Below are positions 32,595 through 45,043 of a stretch of DNA of 64,000 bases, one piece after another. This DNA is from Ulota crispa (Eukaryota > Streptophyta > Bryopsida > Orthotrichales > Orthotrichaceae), in the NCBI GenBank assembly GCA_963920765.1, contig OY987243.1, positions 13,454,001-13,518,000 of the forward strand, read 5' to 3'. Position numbers and translations under genes: made by a program. Every line of letters starts with the position of its first letter. The first letter of the stretch is position 1. The notes below the pieces were generated by a model. The model saw nothing but the letters and a program-made list of their open reading frames with translations, was not told the origin of the DNA and did not search any database.

Positions 32595-32809
32595 CACTAG
32601 AAGAAAAACAAGGATAAACGACTGCCACGAATCACAATGACTAAGTCACCAGAACTGCCTTGCAATTGCACAAACAATTGCACAACAACTGCTTGACTAG
32701 TGCACAACTACAATTTAGTTGTGCAATTGTTTGTGCAGTTGCAATGTAGTTTTGGTGACCTAGTTGTTGTGATTTGTGGCAGTTGTTTATCCTTATTTTT
32801 CTTCTAGTG
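32595..32809. mobile_element. CACTA-type MITE, copy 3
   Basis: Perfect CACTAGAAGAAAAACAAGG / CCTTATTTTTCTTCTAGTG-type ends, 215 bp, flanked by ATG on both sides (32592-32594, 32810-32812). Interior is a long hairpin around GTGCAATTGTTTGTGCAGTT. Related to 17871-18022. Confidence 0.92.
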
Positions 32810-32812
32810 ATG

Positions 32813-33453
32813 TTAGTTTTTAGTTATAAAATTATACAAGAATTTGGATTGCATCATGATGTTTCACACTATAATGTACATCCATGATGAATTTAAGAAA
32901 AAAAATCCCATAATTTTATAAGATGTTTTGTTTCTTCAAATTTAGTCTCAAAATTGTGTTGTTTGCTTATACAATAGTGCCTCCCTAAGATGAACCTTTG
33001 TAAGGAAAAATGCTTGACTAAGATGAAAGAGATGATTGTTCCTGGTGATTGGGGAATTACAAAAACTTGTTTAACTACAATAAATGTTTTCCTTACATGA
33101 AAAGAACATGTTGTCCGAATATCTTCATCGTATCCAGGCACTACTGTAGTATTTTCCTTACTCAAATGACGTTGGTATTTGAGACCTTGTGACAAGGGGT
33201 CTCCACTATGATGACAATGAGACCTCGGAAGAAACTAACAAGAATTGCCATCTCGTTGATTTTCATTAATTGATTGATCTTCCAAGTGCCATAGGTCCAA
33301 TTGGTTTCACTTTAGTCACATCCCACCAAATTTTGCATTTTATTTTTCTGAAAAAAAATTGTTAAAGAAGGGAAAATCCTTGTTGAGTGTATCTCAAAAA
33401 CTTGATACCATCCAATTTGACAAGTGACACGTTTCCATCTCGAAACTAATTAA
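32813..33453. other. Intergenic stretch
   Basis: Open frame 32893-33195 (minus, 100 codons) has no recognisable domain and no exon-like composition; I do not call it. Nothing else supported. Confidence 0.4.
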
Positions 33454-34306
33454 CTCTTAAAGGTTCACGCATTCAAAAAGTGGATGCGCCTTGGTCAACC
33501 CTGATTGTAATTTTCAAAATATCAATTTTTGGTTTGTGATTCAAACTAAGAAAATGAAGCTTGACAAGTTTCCTTTCTATTCCATTTAATTTTTTTGAAA
33601 AATGTCAAAAATCAAAAAAGTTATTGTCATTGAAAGCTGCACGTGTTAGAATCCAAATAACACAATATGATGTGTTTTTCAATTATATTTTCTACTCTTT
33701 AAATGTATTTTAAATTTGAACTACAAAACTATGTTTCTCATTCTTCCATTCATTTATGGTAGAAATTACATATTTTTTTAATATAAATAATAAATGATAT
33801 GATTTTATTTCCACATTTTGCTTTAAAAAATCACAATAATTCAAAATTTTCATCAAATTTATTGAAAATTTAAAGTAAATAAAAAATGAATGTGTCTTTC
33901 AACAAAAACTATCAAATTTCTATATATTGATTGAAATAAGGATAAACTTGGCTTGATAGTCAAATTTGACTTTAAATTCTTTGTAGTGGTTGTTTTGGAT
34001 GTAAAAAATTAAAAAACCAACTAAGATTTTTTCACACTAATCATTAATGCTTCTTGTACCTCTTGAAGAAAATTTAAGTAATTTGGAGTTTTTTTGCTAT
34101 TTTAACTTACTTATGTTCATTTTTTGAAAAAAAATGATAACAATTACAATTCTTCATGAAACAAATTTAAATTTCTTGCAATGATATGTCATTCATAGTT
34201 TCAAGAAATAAAAATATAAAATTGTTGTTTGAACATACTTTAAAAGACAAAATTGAGCTTAGACATGAAGTTTGACCATTTCAAAATGGATCAAGTCCTT
34301 TAGGGG
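33454..34306 (-). mobile_element. TTAA-type MITE, divergent copy D
   Basis: TTAA at 33450-33453 and 34307-34310; starts CTCTTAAAGGTTCACGC, ends CAAGTCCTTTAGGGG. 853 bp. The left end is degraded and the AT-rich interior is a different subfamily. Confidence 0.65.
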
Positions 34307-35663
34307 TTAATCTGGTGTTCACTTTCTTTATAGCACAATAAAATATATTAACCAAAGTTAAGCTAATTTTAGCCACTCTAAAATTTGAAATGGAGGTTGC
34401 GAGAGTCATAATTTAGCTGTCAAATGTTAAAAAAAATCTCAAAGTTTTATAAAATATAGCTGCATTTTATTTATCATTATTTTGAAGCATTTATATATTG
34501 TATGTCCACATCATCAAATTAAAACTAAGTCATATAAGTCATTCTTTGGTTTTTGGTGAGGCACTATCTTTTTAGTGATTTTTTTTTACTTTAGAACTTG
34601 TTAAGTGCTTTATTTCTCATTTTTTATTTTAAAATTAGCGGTTGGTGCTTGCTATGCTATGCATTCACCATTAAAATTGTTGTGAAATCCAAAATTGAGT
34701 AAAGATATGACATTATAGAGGTCATTGTGATTTTAATAATATGATGGTTTATATTTCTTATAAATTATCTTCACATTTTCTCAAATTTCAATATAATTAG
34801 GAATCTTGAAAATAAATAAGGTTTTTGTTTAACTTATCATGACATTCATTGTGAGGGCTATAAGCTTTTCATATCAAAACCCAAGCAATAAACGTTCTTT
34901 TATTGGCAAAAGCTAAAAAGCCCATTCATTTAATCAAAGGAAAATTTGGAATTCATAGGTAATTTTTAGTAAGAAGAATCAAAGCAAGACCAACAAAGAG
35001 TTCAGTAGGAAGCCTTTAAGTCATTTTTTCCTCTTTATGGACTTGAATGATATTTGGCTCCTCTATAGAAAACAAGTGTTTTCTCTTATTTGCAAAACTG
35101 TGATTTTTTTATAAAGTCAAATTTGGTGAATGATGTAATTGAAGTTGGACTACATAATCATTGGCTCAATCTTTTAAAGCTTTACTTAAACTAATGATTT
35201 TAGAAATGTAAGAAACCCAAGCCAACCTTTTCTTGAGGTAATTATCATTAGGTTTCAACAAATTCTTTGAACTTCAATCTCGTAGACTTTTGAGGAAAGT
35301 AATGCAATCATTTAACCAACTTTCCACATAAAGCTGTCGAGAATTGCTAAATTTTTGTTGTTGTAGCTACAGAGTATTCACTAATATTGGAATTTGATTG
35401 TGATTAATTAGATATAAGGTTATCATCATGATAAAACAAAACTTGTTGTGAAAATATGATTTTGTAACATATTTAATCTTCTGAACCTTAGGACAACAAT
35501 TTGTTGTAAGTCATAACTACGCATGTTTACAATTCCTCACCCTCAAAGAACTAGATCGCATCAATAGGCTCACAAATTATAGCAAGCACTTTTCCTCACC
35601 TACAGTAAGTGAAGATAAGTAGACAATATTAGATCATTGAGATTAAGTTAACAAGCTATCATG

Positions 35664-35778
35664 ACAACAAAATGGGCATTTTCTGATTTTGAGTTATGAT
35701 TGTGGTGAGTCATTTATAATCTAAATGACTTGTGATAGTCATAGTTTAGAGTCATAAAATGTCTATTTTGTTGTAATG
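35664..35778. mobile_element. CACTA-like MITE remnant
   Basis: ACAACAAAATGGGCATTTTC to ATGTCTATTTTGTTGTAATG encloses a hairpin around GAGTTATGATTGTGGTGAGT. The same internal hairpin is found at 57066-57183. The ends have lost the exact CACTA. Confidence 0.5.
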
Positions 35779-36124
35779 TGTGTTATACCATGTAAGAAAT
35801 AGGTGTTTTTTTATGAAATTTGTTTAAAACAACTAAGCTTTTTCATCCTACCTTAGACAACATTTTACAGAGTGAGTTATAACAAGTCACATTTCAACAA
35901 CAATCGTTTTGATAAAATGGTGATATAGGCAATTTATTCTATTATCACCAGGCCTTAATTCAAAAGATAATTACAAAAGCTACAATTCATCAGATGTCAT
36001 GGTTATGGTATCATCTAAAAGATAATTGAGTTAAGATTTTGTATCAAGTTTCAAATTCCTATATGAGTGAAGTATGTGTTGGTTATCATGATTTCCATGA
36101 GGTAATGTGAAGGTTGTTAACCTT

Positions 36125-36233
36125 GAATTTTGACCAATGTGGAGTTGTATGTTATGCATATAGTGTATCTAGACATTGCATTGGTCAAGATACACTCCAT
36201 ATATAACATACAACTTCACATTGATTGAAATTC
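36125..36233. repeat. 109-bp hairpin
   Basis: Left arm GAATTTTGACCAATGTGGAG continuing through TTGTATGTTATGCATA, right arm its near-complement ending TTGATTGAAATTC; about 46-bp arms with roughly seven mismatches. Confidence 0.65.
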
Positions 36234-37576
36234 ATGTTTTAAGCTCAAATATGAAATTGCCCTATTATCACTTCCTTAGATATTTTGGTTGTCAAACATG
36301 ATCATGTCTTGCCATTTTCATCTCCTTTGTGGTCATCCATGAGTGCTAGCTATGTTGACAAATTTCAATTTTTTTTGGTAGTTTGCAATTGAAATTGCTG
36401 TAGCTAAGGCGTTGGGGGAATAAAGTGTATATTTAACTCAAGTAATAGGCTATGTTGGAAAAAATTACATTATAAGCAATAAAATTTGAGAGTTTGAAAC
36501 CTTTCTTACAATATCCAGAAATCCAAATTTGAAGCAAATACCTAAAAGATATGAATTTTTGAAGATAGAGAAGTTATAATAGGAGCAAAGTGGTATTTGG
36601 GTAAACTACTTGTATGCCATTATTGTGGTGCAATTTAAATCACACGGTCTAAACCAATGTATGGGGAGAGTCAAAAAAACAATACAAAGTCAGTTAAATG
36701 AAATGTGCATAAACCAATTAAAATTTACAAAAACCAGCTAAAAATTAAGTAAATTTTTGAAAAAATCTAAATATAGTGTAAGTGTATAGGAAATAGCCAA
36801 TACATCCACTAAAAAAACTGGTTGAAAACAAGAAATCTAGGCTTTTTGCCAAAGAAGCTCAAAATCTCCCTACACACTGGTCTAAACTCAAAATCTAGAC
36901 CCATCTTAGTTTTTCAACTAAAATTAGACCTTTGTAAATACTACGTCTCTACTTTTGGCTCATAAATACAGCCATTTGAACAAATTTGACATGTATCTTT
37001 TTGATTGATCAAATTTTGATGCCAATGTCATACAAACCAAAATTACCTATTTGAAAAGAATGAAGAAATATATTGTATTTTTGAAAAATTGGGGGACAAT
37101 CGCTATGCTCAAGGTTTCATTTGTTGTTGTATTAAAGATAACCTCTCCACCATTGTAAGAATGCAAGGCACTCAGAATTGCCAATTTGGATCTAACCAAA
37201 AAGATGGGCGTAAAAATTCAAGTAATATACTTTTACACAAAGAAGTAATTGCCATCACTTGTTCTTTTACAAAAGACCGTTTTGAGAAGCATGTTTCTTT
37301 TTGTGCGGATTGGCTTTGAGAGGTTTGTGGAATTTGAAACTCACAAGTCACAACATACTCTACTCATAACTAGGGTTTTTTTTGCTTAAGAAAATTTTGC
37401 AAAAATCTTACTTCAATTTGACAGTGACTACCAGTACACCAAGAAAAATGGGTGGAAAAGTGGATGTGACTTCACCAAATCCCTCCTCAAACAAACACCA
37501 AATTTGTCAATATGCTGATGGAAATAATTAATACTAACCATTTCTATGAATGAATGTGCATGCATTGTTGATTCAA

Positions 37577-37877
37577 GGGAAAATTTTATGGATACCCCTA
37601 AAATTTGTGATATCTATATAATTGCCCTTAATTTTTCAGAAATTGCACAAATACCCTTGAATCATAATTTGTAAATGTTTATTTTGTTGTGCATATCACT
37701 TCCTCCCTTTGTGCGTATGCGAAATGAAGCAACGCACACACAAAAGGAGATGGAAGTGGCATGAACAGCAAATCAAACACCTGAAAAATTATGGTCCAAG
37801 GGTAATTGTGCAATTTCTGAAAAACCAAGGACATTTGTATAGATATCACAGACTTCAGGGGTATCCATAAAATTTTC
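37577..37877 (+). mobile_element. MITE, family M2, copy 3
   Basis: GGGAAAATTTTATGGATACC to GTATCCATAAAATTTTC, 301 bp, interior matching copy 1 (TTTTTCAGAAATTGCACAAA; AAAGGA(G/A)(G/A)(T/G)GGAAGTGGCAT). Confidence 0.85.
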
Positions 37878-38580
37878 TATCCAATTTTATCAAAATTTTC
37901 CTTATCTGCTTGATTTCTTGGATACGGGTCGCTCTGCCCTGACCCAAAAAAAAGAGAAAAAAACCTGCTGGTAACCGGCTAACCGCCCACTAATATCACG
38001 GTCTCAGTGGTCGGTTTCCTCGGTTTCCCAGGTAGCAACCAGCCTAAATTCCACTGTAGCCCACAACTTTATAATCATAGCTTTACAATGATAACTCTAC
38101 AATAAAAGCAAGCTTTGCAAAGATGCCAAAAGTAGGACCGAAAAGAGGGCTAAAAAGCCGATCCAAAAGCAGGTCAGAAAGTGAGAAAGCTGAAGTTAAA
38201 AAAGCTGGCTCAAGAGGCAGGCCTTTTTCTTACAATTTTTGTTTAAGCTTACTTTGAATCAGAAAGTGGGTGTCTGGATTTTCCTCATCCTGCACGTAGA
38301 TTTTGGTCTCACAAGAACCAGCCTTATTTAATTCAAGTTTTTTTATTTTGTTTATTTTTTCAAATTTCAGAGAGTGCTAGAAATGGCAAAACAAATATAA
38401 TGGTGAAGCCACATACTTGCGTCAGTATGTATATTTTGACTCGACTATCATTAATCCATTTATATGTTATATTATTTCTATCTCAGCCTAATCCAACACT
38501 TTATCCAATATGGAAATTTATAAAGCAATATTTTTCTCAAATTTTGGTTCATTTATAGCCTATGACCTTATCATACTTAA

Positions 38581-38941
38581 CCCCTAAAGGACTAAGGAGC
38601 CCACTTTGGGCTTTTTGGATATTTGGGCAAGCATTTTCCATGTAAATGTTTGAGAAAATACTATGAAAATAAGGGTGTATGTGCTTATATTGAAAAGTTT
38701 GCTTTCTTCTCAAAAAAATTGGAATTGAGTAATTTTCAAGTGAGATATGGTACCATATGTGATTTAGGTGTGAACAGAGGCATCCCTAAAAACATAAAAA
38801 TAAAAAGATTGGGAAGGGTGTTGCCCATAAAGCATTTACAAAATTTTGAACTCTCCAAGAGGCCCTTAAGAAGTCTCAAAAAGGATCCCAAGACATGTAC
38901 TTATTGCAATAAACAAATCACTAATCCCCTATTTCACCCAT
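38581..38941 (+). mobile_element. TTAA-type element, left half only (copy E)
   Basis: TTAA (38577-38580) followed by CCCCTAAAGGACTAAGGAGC, but no matching right end before the M3 MITE at 38942. It contains a 106-codon open frame (38623-38943) whose end reads KKDPKTCTYCNKQITNP. I do not recognise it, and a chance frame is likelier than a gene. Confidence 0.45.
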
Positions 38942-39235
38942 AACGCCGTATTAGGTAATTTGGGAAAAAGGGTACCTTTGGGAACTTTTGAAGGTTTTAG
39001 GTGATCACCTAAAACCGAGCTCCAACTAGATTTGGGTACACGTGCCCTCACTAGAGAGGAGGAAATTGCAAGGGAAAAAATCTTAGTGGCTCATACTGAA
39101 TCTGAAACCTTCAAATCTGGTTTAAGGTGACTTTCTGGGTTTAAGGGGACTTTCTGGGTTTAAGGGGACTTTCTGGGTTTAAGGTGGAATATAAAATGGT
39201 ACCTACCTTTTTCCCAGTTTAACAAATATGGTGTT
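38942..39235 (+). mobile_element. MITE, family M3 (AACACCATATTC), copy a
   Basis: AACGCCGTATTAGGTAATTT to AACAAATATGGTGTT. Shares GATCACCT.AAACCGAGCT and ACACGTGCCCTCA(C/T)TAGAGAGG with the other M3 copies. Contains a 19-bp triplicated unit GACTTTCTGGGTTTAAGGG (39129-39185). Confidence 0.8.
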
Positions 39236-39483
39236 CCATCCTTTGAGTTCAATGCAATCGTGAAAATTATGTTGTTGTGCCATCTCAATAGGACCAATAG
39301 AACCATAAATTCTATTTTACTCTATTTGTATACATGAGTGAAGTACTTGGATAGTGACTAGTGAGTTTATCTACATATTTGATCAATACAAAGCCTTTTT
39401 GTATTACTTTAGATTGTGCATGTGGATAAGGTCCTTCATACAAGGACTAGCTTACCATTTTATATACATGATATTTGTGATGT

Positions 39484-40030
39484 ACTATACAGTACCCTAA
39501 AGAAAGAGTACACAAGTCCCTTCTATAAGATTCAAAGAAGTTTGTACTATAAATTAATTAATTTTTGGCAAAATAAACATATCATCATGTTTAAAGGTAC
39601 AAACAATGTATGAGTCAAATAACAAAAAACTAGTTTCCATAAAGAAATAGATATTTTACTAAATTTGGTCATAATCACCCTAACATTAAAATCTTTATAG
39701 AATTCTTTTTGAATTTTTTTGGAAATATTTGTTTGAAACAAAAATGTGCATATGGATGTCTCCTACATATTCATGCAACCAAATCTCAAAAATTCATCAC
39801 CAATGTTTTTTAATCTATTTTCTTGTAAAACCATGATTTTCACACAAAACAATTTACCAAAAATAGGATTTTGGTTTTTAGTAACTAAAATTTGGTATGC
39901 TTGATCATGATTGCACAAGGTTCACATACAAAAAATCTGAGGATAAAATGCCAATTATATTGTTTGTTATATCAACTTTTATGGATCCATGACAGGGTGT
40001 TACGTACTCTTTCTTTCGGGTATTGTATAG
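39484..40030 (+). mobile_element. MITE with CAGTACCC...AAAGAAAGAGTAC ends, copy 1
   Basis: Left GTACTATACAGTACCC then TAAAGAAAGAGTAC; right GTACTCTTTCTTTCGGGT then ATTGTATAGTAC. About 547 bp. Interior (CATATGGATGTCTCCTACAT; TACCAAAAATAGGATTTTGG) is repeated twice in the next element. Confidence 0.75.
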
Positions 40031-40906
40031 TACCAAAAAGAAAGAGTACATAACATCCTTTTATTTCATCCGAAGAAGTATGCATAACAAAGGATAAACC
40101 TGACATTTCATTCTCACATTTTTAATATGCAATCCTCATGCAACCTTGATCAAGCACACCAAATTTTAGTTACCAAAACCCAAAATCCTATTTTTGGTAA
40201 ATTGTTTTGTGTCAAAATCATGGTTTTACAAGAAAGTTGATTAATAAATAGTGGTGATGAACTTTTGAGATTTGATTGCATGGATATGTAGGAGACATCC
40301 ATATGCACATCTTCCTTTCAAACAAACAATTCCAAAAAAATTCAATATTCCTTTTGTAGAGATTTTAATGTCAGAGCAATTATGACCAAATTCAGTAAAA
40401 TACACATTTTTTCATGGAAATTAGTTTTTGGCAAAAAAATCATATCATCATGTTTAAAGGTACAAACTTAATCACAATGTATGAGTCAAGTAACAAAAAT
40501 TAATTTCCATGAAGAAATATGTATTTCACTAAATTTGGTCATAATCACTCTAACATTAAAATCTCTACAAAAGGAATATTGAATTTTTTTGGAATTATTT
40601 GTTTGAAAGGAAGATGTGCATATGGATGTCTCCTACATATCCATGCAATCAAATCTCAAAAACTCATCACCACTACTTATCAATCAACTTTCTTGTAAAA
40701 CCATGATTTTGACACAAAACCCTTTTACCAAAAATAGAATTTTAGGTTTTAGTAACTGAAATTTGATGTGCTTAATCAAGGTTGCATGAGGATTGCATAT
40801 TAAAAATGTGAGAATGAAATGTGAGTTATATTCTTTGTTATACATACTTCTTTGAATGCCATAAAAGGGTGTTATGTACTCTTTCTTTTGAGTATTGCAC
40901 AATATG
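40014..40906. mobile_element. Foldback element made of two inverted copies of the preceding MITE
   Basis: Shares its left terminus with the previous element (GGGTATTGTATAGTACC) and ends CTCTTTCTTTTGAGTATTGC. The two arms (about 40020-40420 and 40440-40906) are inverted copies of each other: CATGCAATCAAATCTCAAAA occurs at 40642 and as complement at 40265. The result is three alternately oriented arms in a row. Confidence 0.8.
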
Positions 40907-41177
40907 AAAGTCATACAAGGTAGAGGCACTTCACACACTTTCTAATGTATCCGGCCTAGGCTCAATAAATGTTAAGAGTGTCAAATCTTAAGGGCCTCGT
41001 GGAGGGTTCAAATTTTTGCTAATGGTGTTCAAAAGCACTTTACAATGGCTTTAGTCAAGTCTCCTTGACTACATCATAACTTCTATTTTATTTTTTATTT
41101 TTAGAAGAAAATTCCTTTGGCAAGACTCTACATGATGTTCTAGGTTTACATTGTATGGATTTGTAATTGAGATTTAT

Positions 41178-41288
41178 GACTATTGTAACCTAGTAGCAGA
41201 TTTGGCACTACTCATCCATTGCTTCAACTACCAATAGTCGAGGCAGTGGATGAATAGTGCCAAATCTGCTACCAGGCTACAGTATTAA
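41178..41288. repeat. Hairpin, about 50-bp arms (small-RNA-like fold)
   Basis: GTAGCAGATTTGGCACTA and CATCCATTGC at the left pair with TAGTGCCAAATCTGCTAC and GCAGTGGATG at the right across a short loop around CTACCAATAG. About six mismatches. No known miRNA sequence recognised in it. Confidence 0.75.
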
Positions 41289-41887
41289 GAATCTTTTCAA
41301 TGAGGTTTTCTTAGTGTAATACTGTAATGATAATTTCAACAAAGTAGTTCTTGCTTCCAATTTTTTTCCCACTATGTTTTAAGCATTGGAGGATGCTGAT
41401 CATGAAATTTGTGAGAGCATATAGCCAACTTCATGTTCTATAAGAAATTCAAATTGCGCAAGAAATTCATGAAGTGAAAAATATGATTTTGGATGACTAA
41501 AATAAAAATTGACTCTTTACAAAAGCTTCAAAAAAAGTTTTGATCCTACGTTGAGTGTTATTATGTAGTGAAATATGCCTTTACAAAGTCTGAAATTTTG
41601 AGAGGGTGTACGTAAGTAAGCAAAAAAGTAGATCTTATGTTGAATTACTGAAAAAGTTTCAAACATTTAATCCATTTTATTGAGAGAGGTCAATTTGAAG
41701 CCATTTGAGCATGTAAACACAAAGGAATTATGCAGGTTAACGGGTGTATTCTAACACCCAAAATATTAGGACTTAGTATGGTCATATGAGTCATATGATG
41801 GGGAAGAGTTGTTTAGAGGATTGAGTTGAGATTGATAATAGTATGATTTCTTAGTGTTAACTAGAAAGAAATGATAATTTAAAGTTA

Positions 41888-43052
41888 CACGATATTCATT
41901 AGATTGGGAAAAAAAGTACATTTTGAGACTTCTGAATGGTTAAGGTGATCACCTTAACCCCTGAAGGATCAAGCAAAGTTTTCACCAAAACTCTTCAAAA
42001 CTGCCATTTTTAGAGCATCAACCAAATTTGAGAACAAAAACCATTTTGTGCATATGTGAACGTAGGATCTTGTAGAAGGATGGTTGCAGAAGATGTAGAA
42101 AAATTTTCAGAGTTTTCCACCATGTGGATTGGAATTTTGAATGGTTTGAATACTAAAAAACGTCTTGTGAAAAATTGGGTAGCTACCCTTTAGAAGGTGA
42201 AATTCCTAAGGAAAAAAGGCCATGTGGGTGGTGCTTTTCTAAATTCCTTATTCCACCTAAGTAAAGTACATGTCAAAAAAGTTTCAAATCATTTGGAGTT
42301 GTACAACATATGGAAAAAAATTAGTAAGTAAAACAAAGTAGAGAATGATTCAAAACACTAAATTGTTAAGAATTTAATTATGGAAATGAAAAGTGCCAAT
42401 CCTAATGGTTGTAATGTTGTAATAAACAATTCACATCCTTTGGTTTTGTTTTTTCCCCAAAATAATGAAAATTAAGTAAAATAAAGGATTTCAAAGTTTA
42501 TTTTAGTGTAGTGAATCCGTAACTGCTAGGAAACTAAAAATTCTCATAACTTTCATCTTGTTGATCAATATGGAACGATTTAAAGCTTCCTACACTCACA
42601 TAAATCTCCTAAACCAATTTTAAAATTTTGATTTTGAAAAAAGCGATTTTGAAAAATTTGCCTAGGCTGCCCAATGAACGTAAAAAACAACACATTAGGC
42701 CATAATTGTTTACTCATAATTCCAAATGTCATGAAATGTATTGCATATGAAAGATAAACCTTGTCCCCACATTTTGTTAAAATTTTAGCCTAAACTATGA
42801 AAAACTCCAATCACAAGTACCTGCCCAAAATCGCTATGTTTCTAAAAAAAAGGTCTGGTCCTTTAGGGGTTAAACTAAGCTCTAGCATTTTTTTGGTACA
42901 CATGCCCTCACTTGAGAGGAGGAGTTTGCGAGGGAAAAATCTTAGTGGCTCAGATTGAATCTGGTACCTTCAAATTTGGTTTAAGGTGAATTTTTTGATT
43001 TCAAGTGAAGTACAACTTGGGAATTGCATTTTCCCAATCTAATGAATATCAT
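41888..43052 (+). mobile_element. MITE, family M3, copy b, interrupted by a TTAA element
   Basis: Left ACACGATATTCATTAGATTG, right CAATCTAATGAATATC. Without the insert (41958-42869 plus one TTAA) about 250 bp remain, the normal M3 size. The insertion lies at GATCACCTTAA, which is uninterrupted at 51795. Confidence 0.88.
41958..42869 (-). mobile_element. TTAA-type MITE, copy F, nested in an M3 MITE
   Basis: TTAA at 41954-41957 and 42870-42873; CCCCTGAAGGATCAAGC to GGTCCTTTAGGGG; 912 bp. Carries AACTGCCATTTTTAGAG near the left end and CAAGTACCTGCCCAAAATCG near the right, like composite copy B. Non-coding. Confidence 0.92.
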
Positions 43053-43064
43053 GATACTACGTTA

Positions 43065-43331
43065 AACACCATATTCATAATTTGGGAAAAATAGGTGTCC
43101 CACTTTGTACTTCACCTTAAACCCATAAAGTTACCTTAAACCAAATTTGAGGGTATCAGATTTAGTCTAAGCCACTAAGATTTTTTCCCTCACAAATTCC
43201 TCCTCTTAAGTGAGGACACGTGTACAAAAAAAATGCTAAATACAGTTTTAGGAGGCCTCCTAAAACTTTTAATCAAAATTTAAAAGTCCCAAAATGTACC
43301 GTTTTTCCCAAATTAACAAATATGACGTTGT
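43065..43331 (-). mobile_element. MITE, family M3, copy c
   Basis: Reverse copy immediately beyond copy b: AACACCATATTCATAATTTG to CAAATTAACAAATATGACGTT, with CCTCTTAAGTGAGGACACGT in the middle. About 267 bp. Confidence 0.82.
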
Positions 43332-43539
43332 TATTGATTGTGCACATAGCCCAATAGAGACCTATAATAGTATAGAACTTAGGAATCTAAAACACTTGCT
43401 AGTTTTTGATTCTTTCAATCCTTAACCAATTTTACACCATTTTCTTCAAACTGCCAATTTGATCATTTTCAATATTTCACATTCAATTGAAACCAGTTAG
43501 CATTCACAAACATGACAAAATTTAGCAGAAGAATTGAAT

Positions 43540-43856
43540 AGGTAGGAGCACCCCATAAGCGTGAGTTAAAGGGTTTTGAATATGATGACTATTAGTAAAC
43601 ATCTAGGAACTCATAAGATCCTGGTAGCAACAGAAAAATAATGAGTTTGCACTTTTGAATTTATTATTTGGATACTGTGAGAATAAGTTGTGAATTTTTA
43701 AAGAGCAAAGTGCCATTGTACCCATAACCACTATTAAGATTTTCTGTTCACATGTTGTACATCCTTATCATTACATCTATCTACTTCCACAGATCTTTCA
43801 AGATTTGAGAGGTCACGCTTATGGAGACCCTCACGAGGATGGGTGCTCCTACCTTA
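43540..43856 (+). mobile_element. MITE, family M1, copy 3
   Basis: TAGGTAGGAGCACCCCATAA to ATGGGTGCTCCTACCTTA, about 317 bp, interior matching copies 1, 2 and 4. Confidence 0.9.
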
Positions 43857-44233
43857 TACTGTTCCTAGAGTTAGAGCTAAATAGTTATTATAGGTGTATT
43901 AAAAGAAAAAGTGAACATTGTAGTGATAAGTTTGAATTATTAGCACATTGAGTAGTATTTTTAACCACTTTGAGCTAATTACCAAAACCACATTTGAGAC
44001 ACTAAGGCAATAATCAATGCGTGTTACTTTCTTTGATGATTCTGAATGTTGTTTTATAACAATCCTAAGAAAACCATACCTGTGCCTTTGTTCCAATGTT
44101 TGGGGAGAACTGGCATTTAGTGTATTGAATGCAGCATTTGTTAATTTGTAAAAAAATCTTAATTTTGGGATTTTTGAATTTTCATTTTTAAGATTTTTTA
44201 GGTGATTTAGAATGAATTTTATGATGATTTCTT

Positions 44234-45043
44234 GGGCAATGGCACAATCAGGGTACCCCCTAAAGGGCTTGCCAGACCTCCCGGAAAGGACTTTTTCTTG
44301 AGGAGTTTAGATTATTTTTGTTTAGGTAAAAGTTTGAACTTGCAAGTGATGAAACATTTCTCTTAAGCTTTCCTTACGTTAAGACATTCATTTAGAAAGT
44401 GTTCCTTCCATCAAAAAGACTTTCTTGATCTATTTTCGCACCATAAAAGTGATTAGAACCCAAATGTCTTGATTCGGACTTTTTTTGACTCGTAATTTGT
44501 GATGGCTCCCTAAAATGAATCATTGACATTTTAATGATTTTGACCATATGTGCACCTAGAAACAAGTATATATCCATGCTTTTGCCACTTTAAAAAAAAG
44601 ATTACAAATTTTTAGTGTTCTTTATTGGACGTGGAAAAAGTTGCATGAAAGTGTCCCTAAAAGAATTCATAACAACTAGTTTTAATAATGTATGGACTAA
44701 TACACTTCAAATTCATGAACCATAGAAGCTTGCACAACTATAAATGCATTAACCTAATTCCTACTAACCAATTTTGTTGTCCGGATGAGTCTTTTACTTC
44801 ATTTTTATGAGATGAGACAGTTCCGGAACTTCTCACATAATTGCTCATTTAGTCATGATAACATTCATCATTTGAAAAAATGTATTTTTTTTTTTTACTA
44901 ATCTACAAGTATAAGCAACTTCTTGCCAAAAAATAAATAGCAAAGCACTATCTAGTACGACGTAATAAACAGCAAAAGTATCATGGGTATGACCAAATCA
45001 AAGTTAAGGAGTCTTTTTGGGTACCATGATCGTGCCATTGCCC
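44234..45043. mobile_element. MITE with GGGCAATGGCAC ends, 810 bp
   Basis: Left GGGCAATGGCACAATCAGGG then TACCCCCTAAAG; right TTTTTGGGTACCATGATCG then TGCCATTGCCC. Inverted repeats of about 32 bp. Non-coding interior with no similarity to the other families. No target duplication fixed. Confidence 0.7.

Larger units (their letters stand above)
34311..37576. other. AT-rich intergenic desert
   Basis: About 3.3 kb without any gene I can support. Two small inverted-repeat items are listed separately (about 35664-35778, 36125-36233). Confidence 0.5.

Noticed and set aside
38623-38943. 106-codon plus-strand frame ending with a CxxC-like motif, inside TTAA copy E
   Set aside because: Possible transposase scrap, but a single CTYC motif without other conserved residues is not evidence; probably chance.
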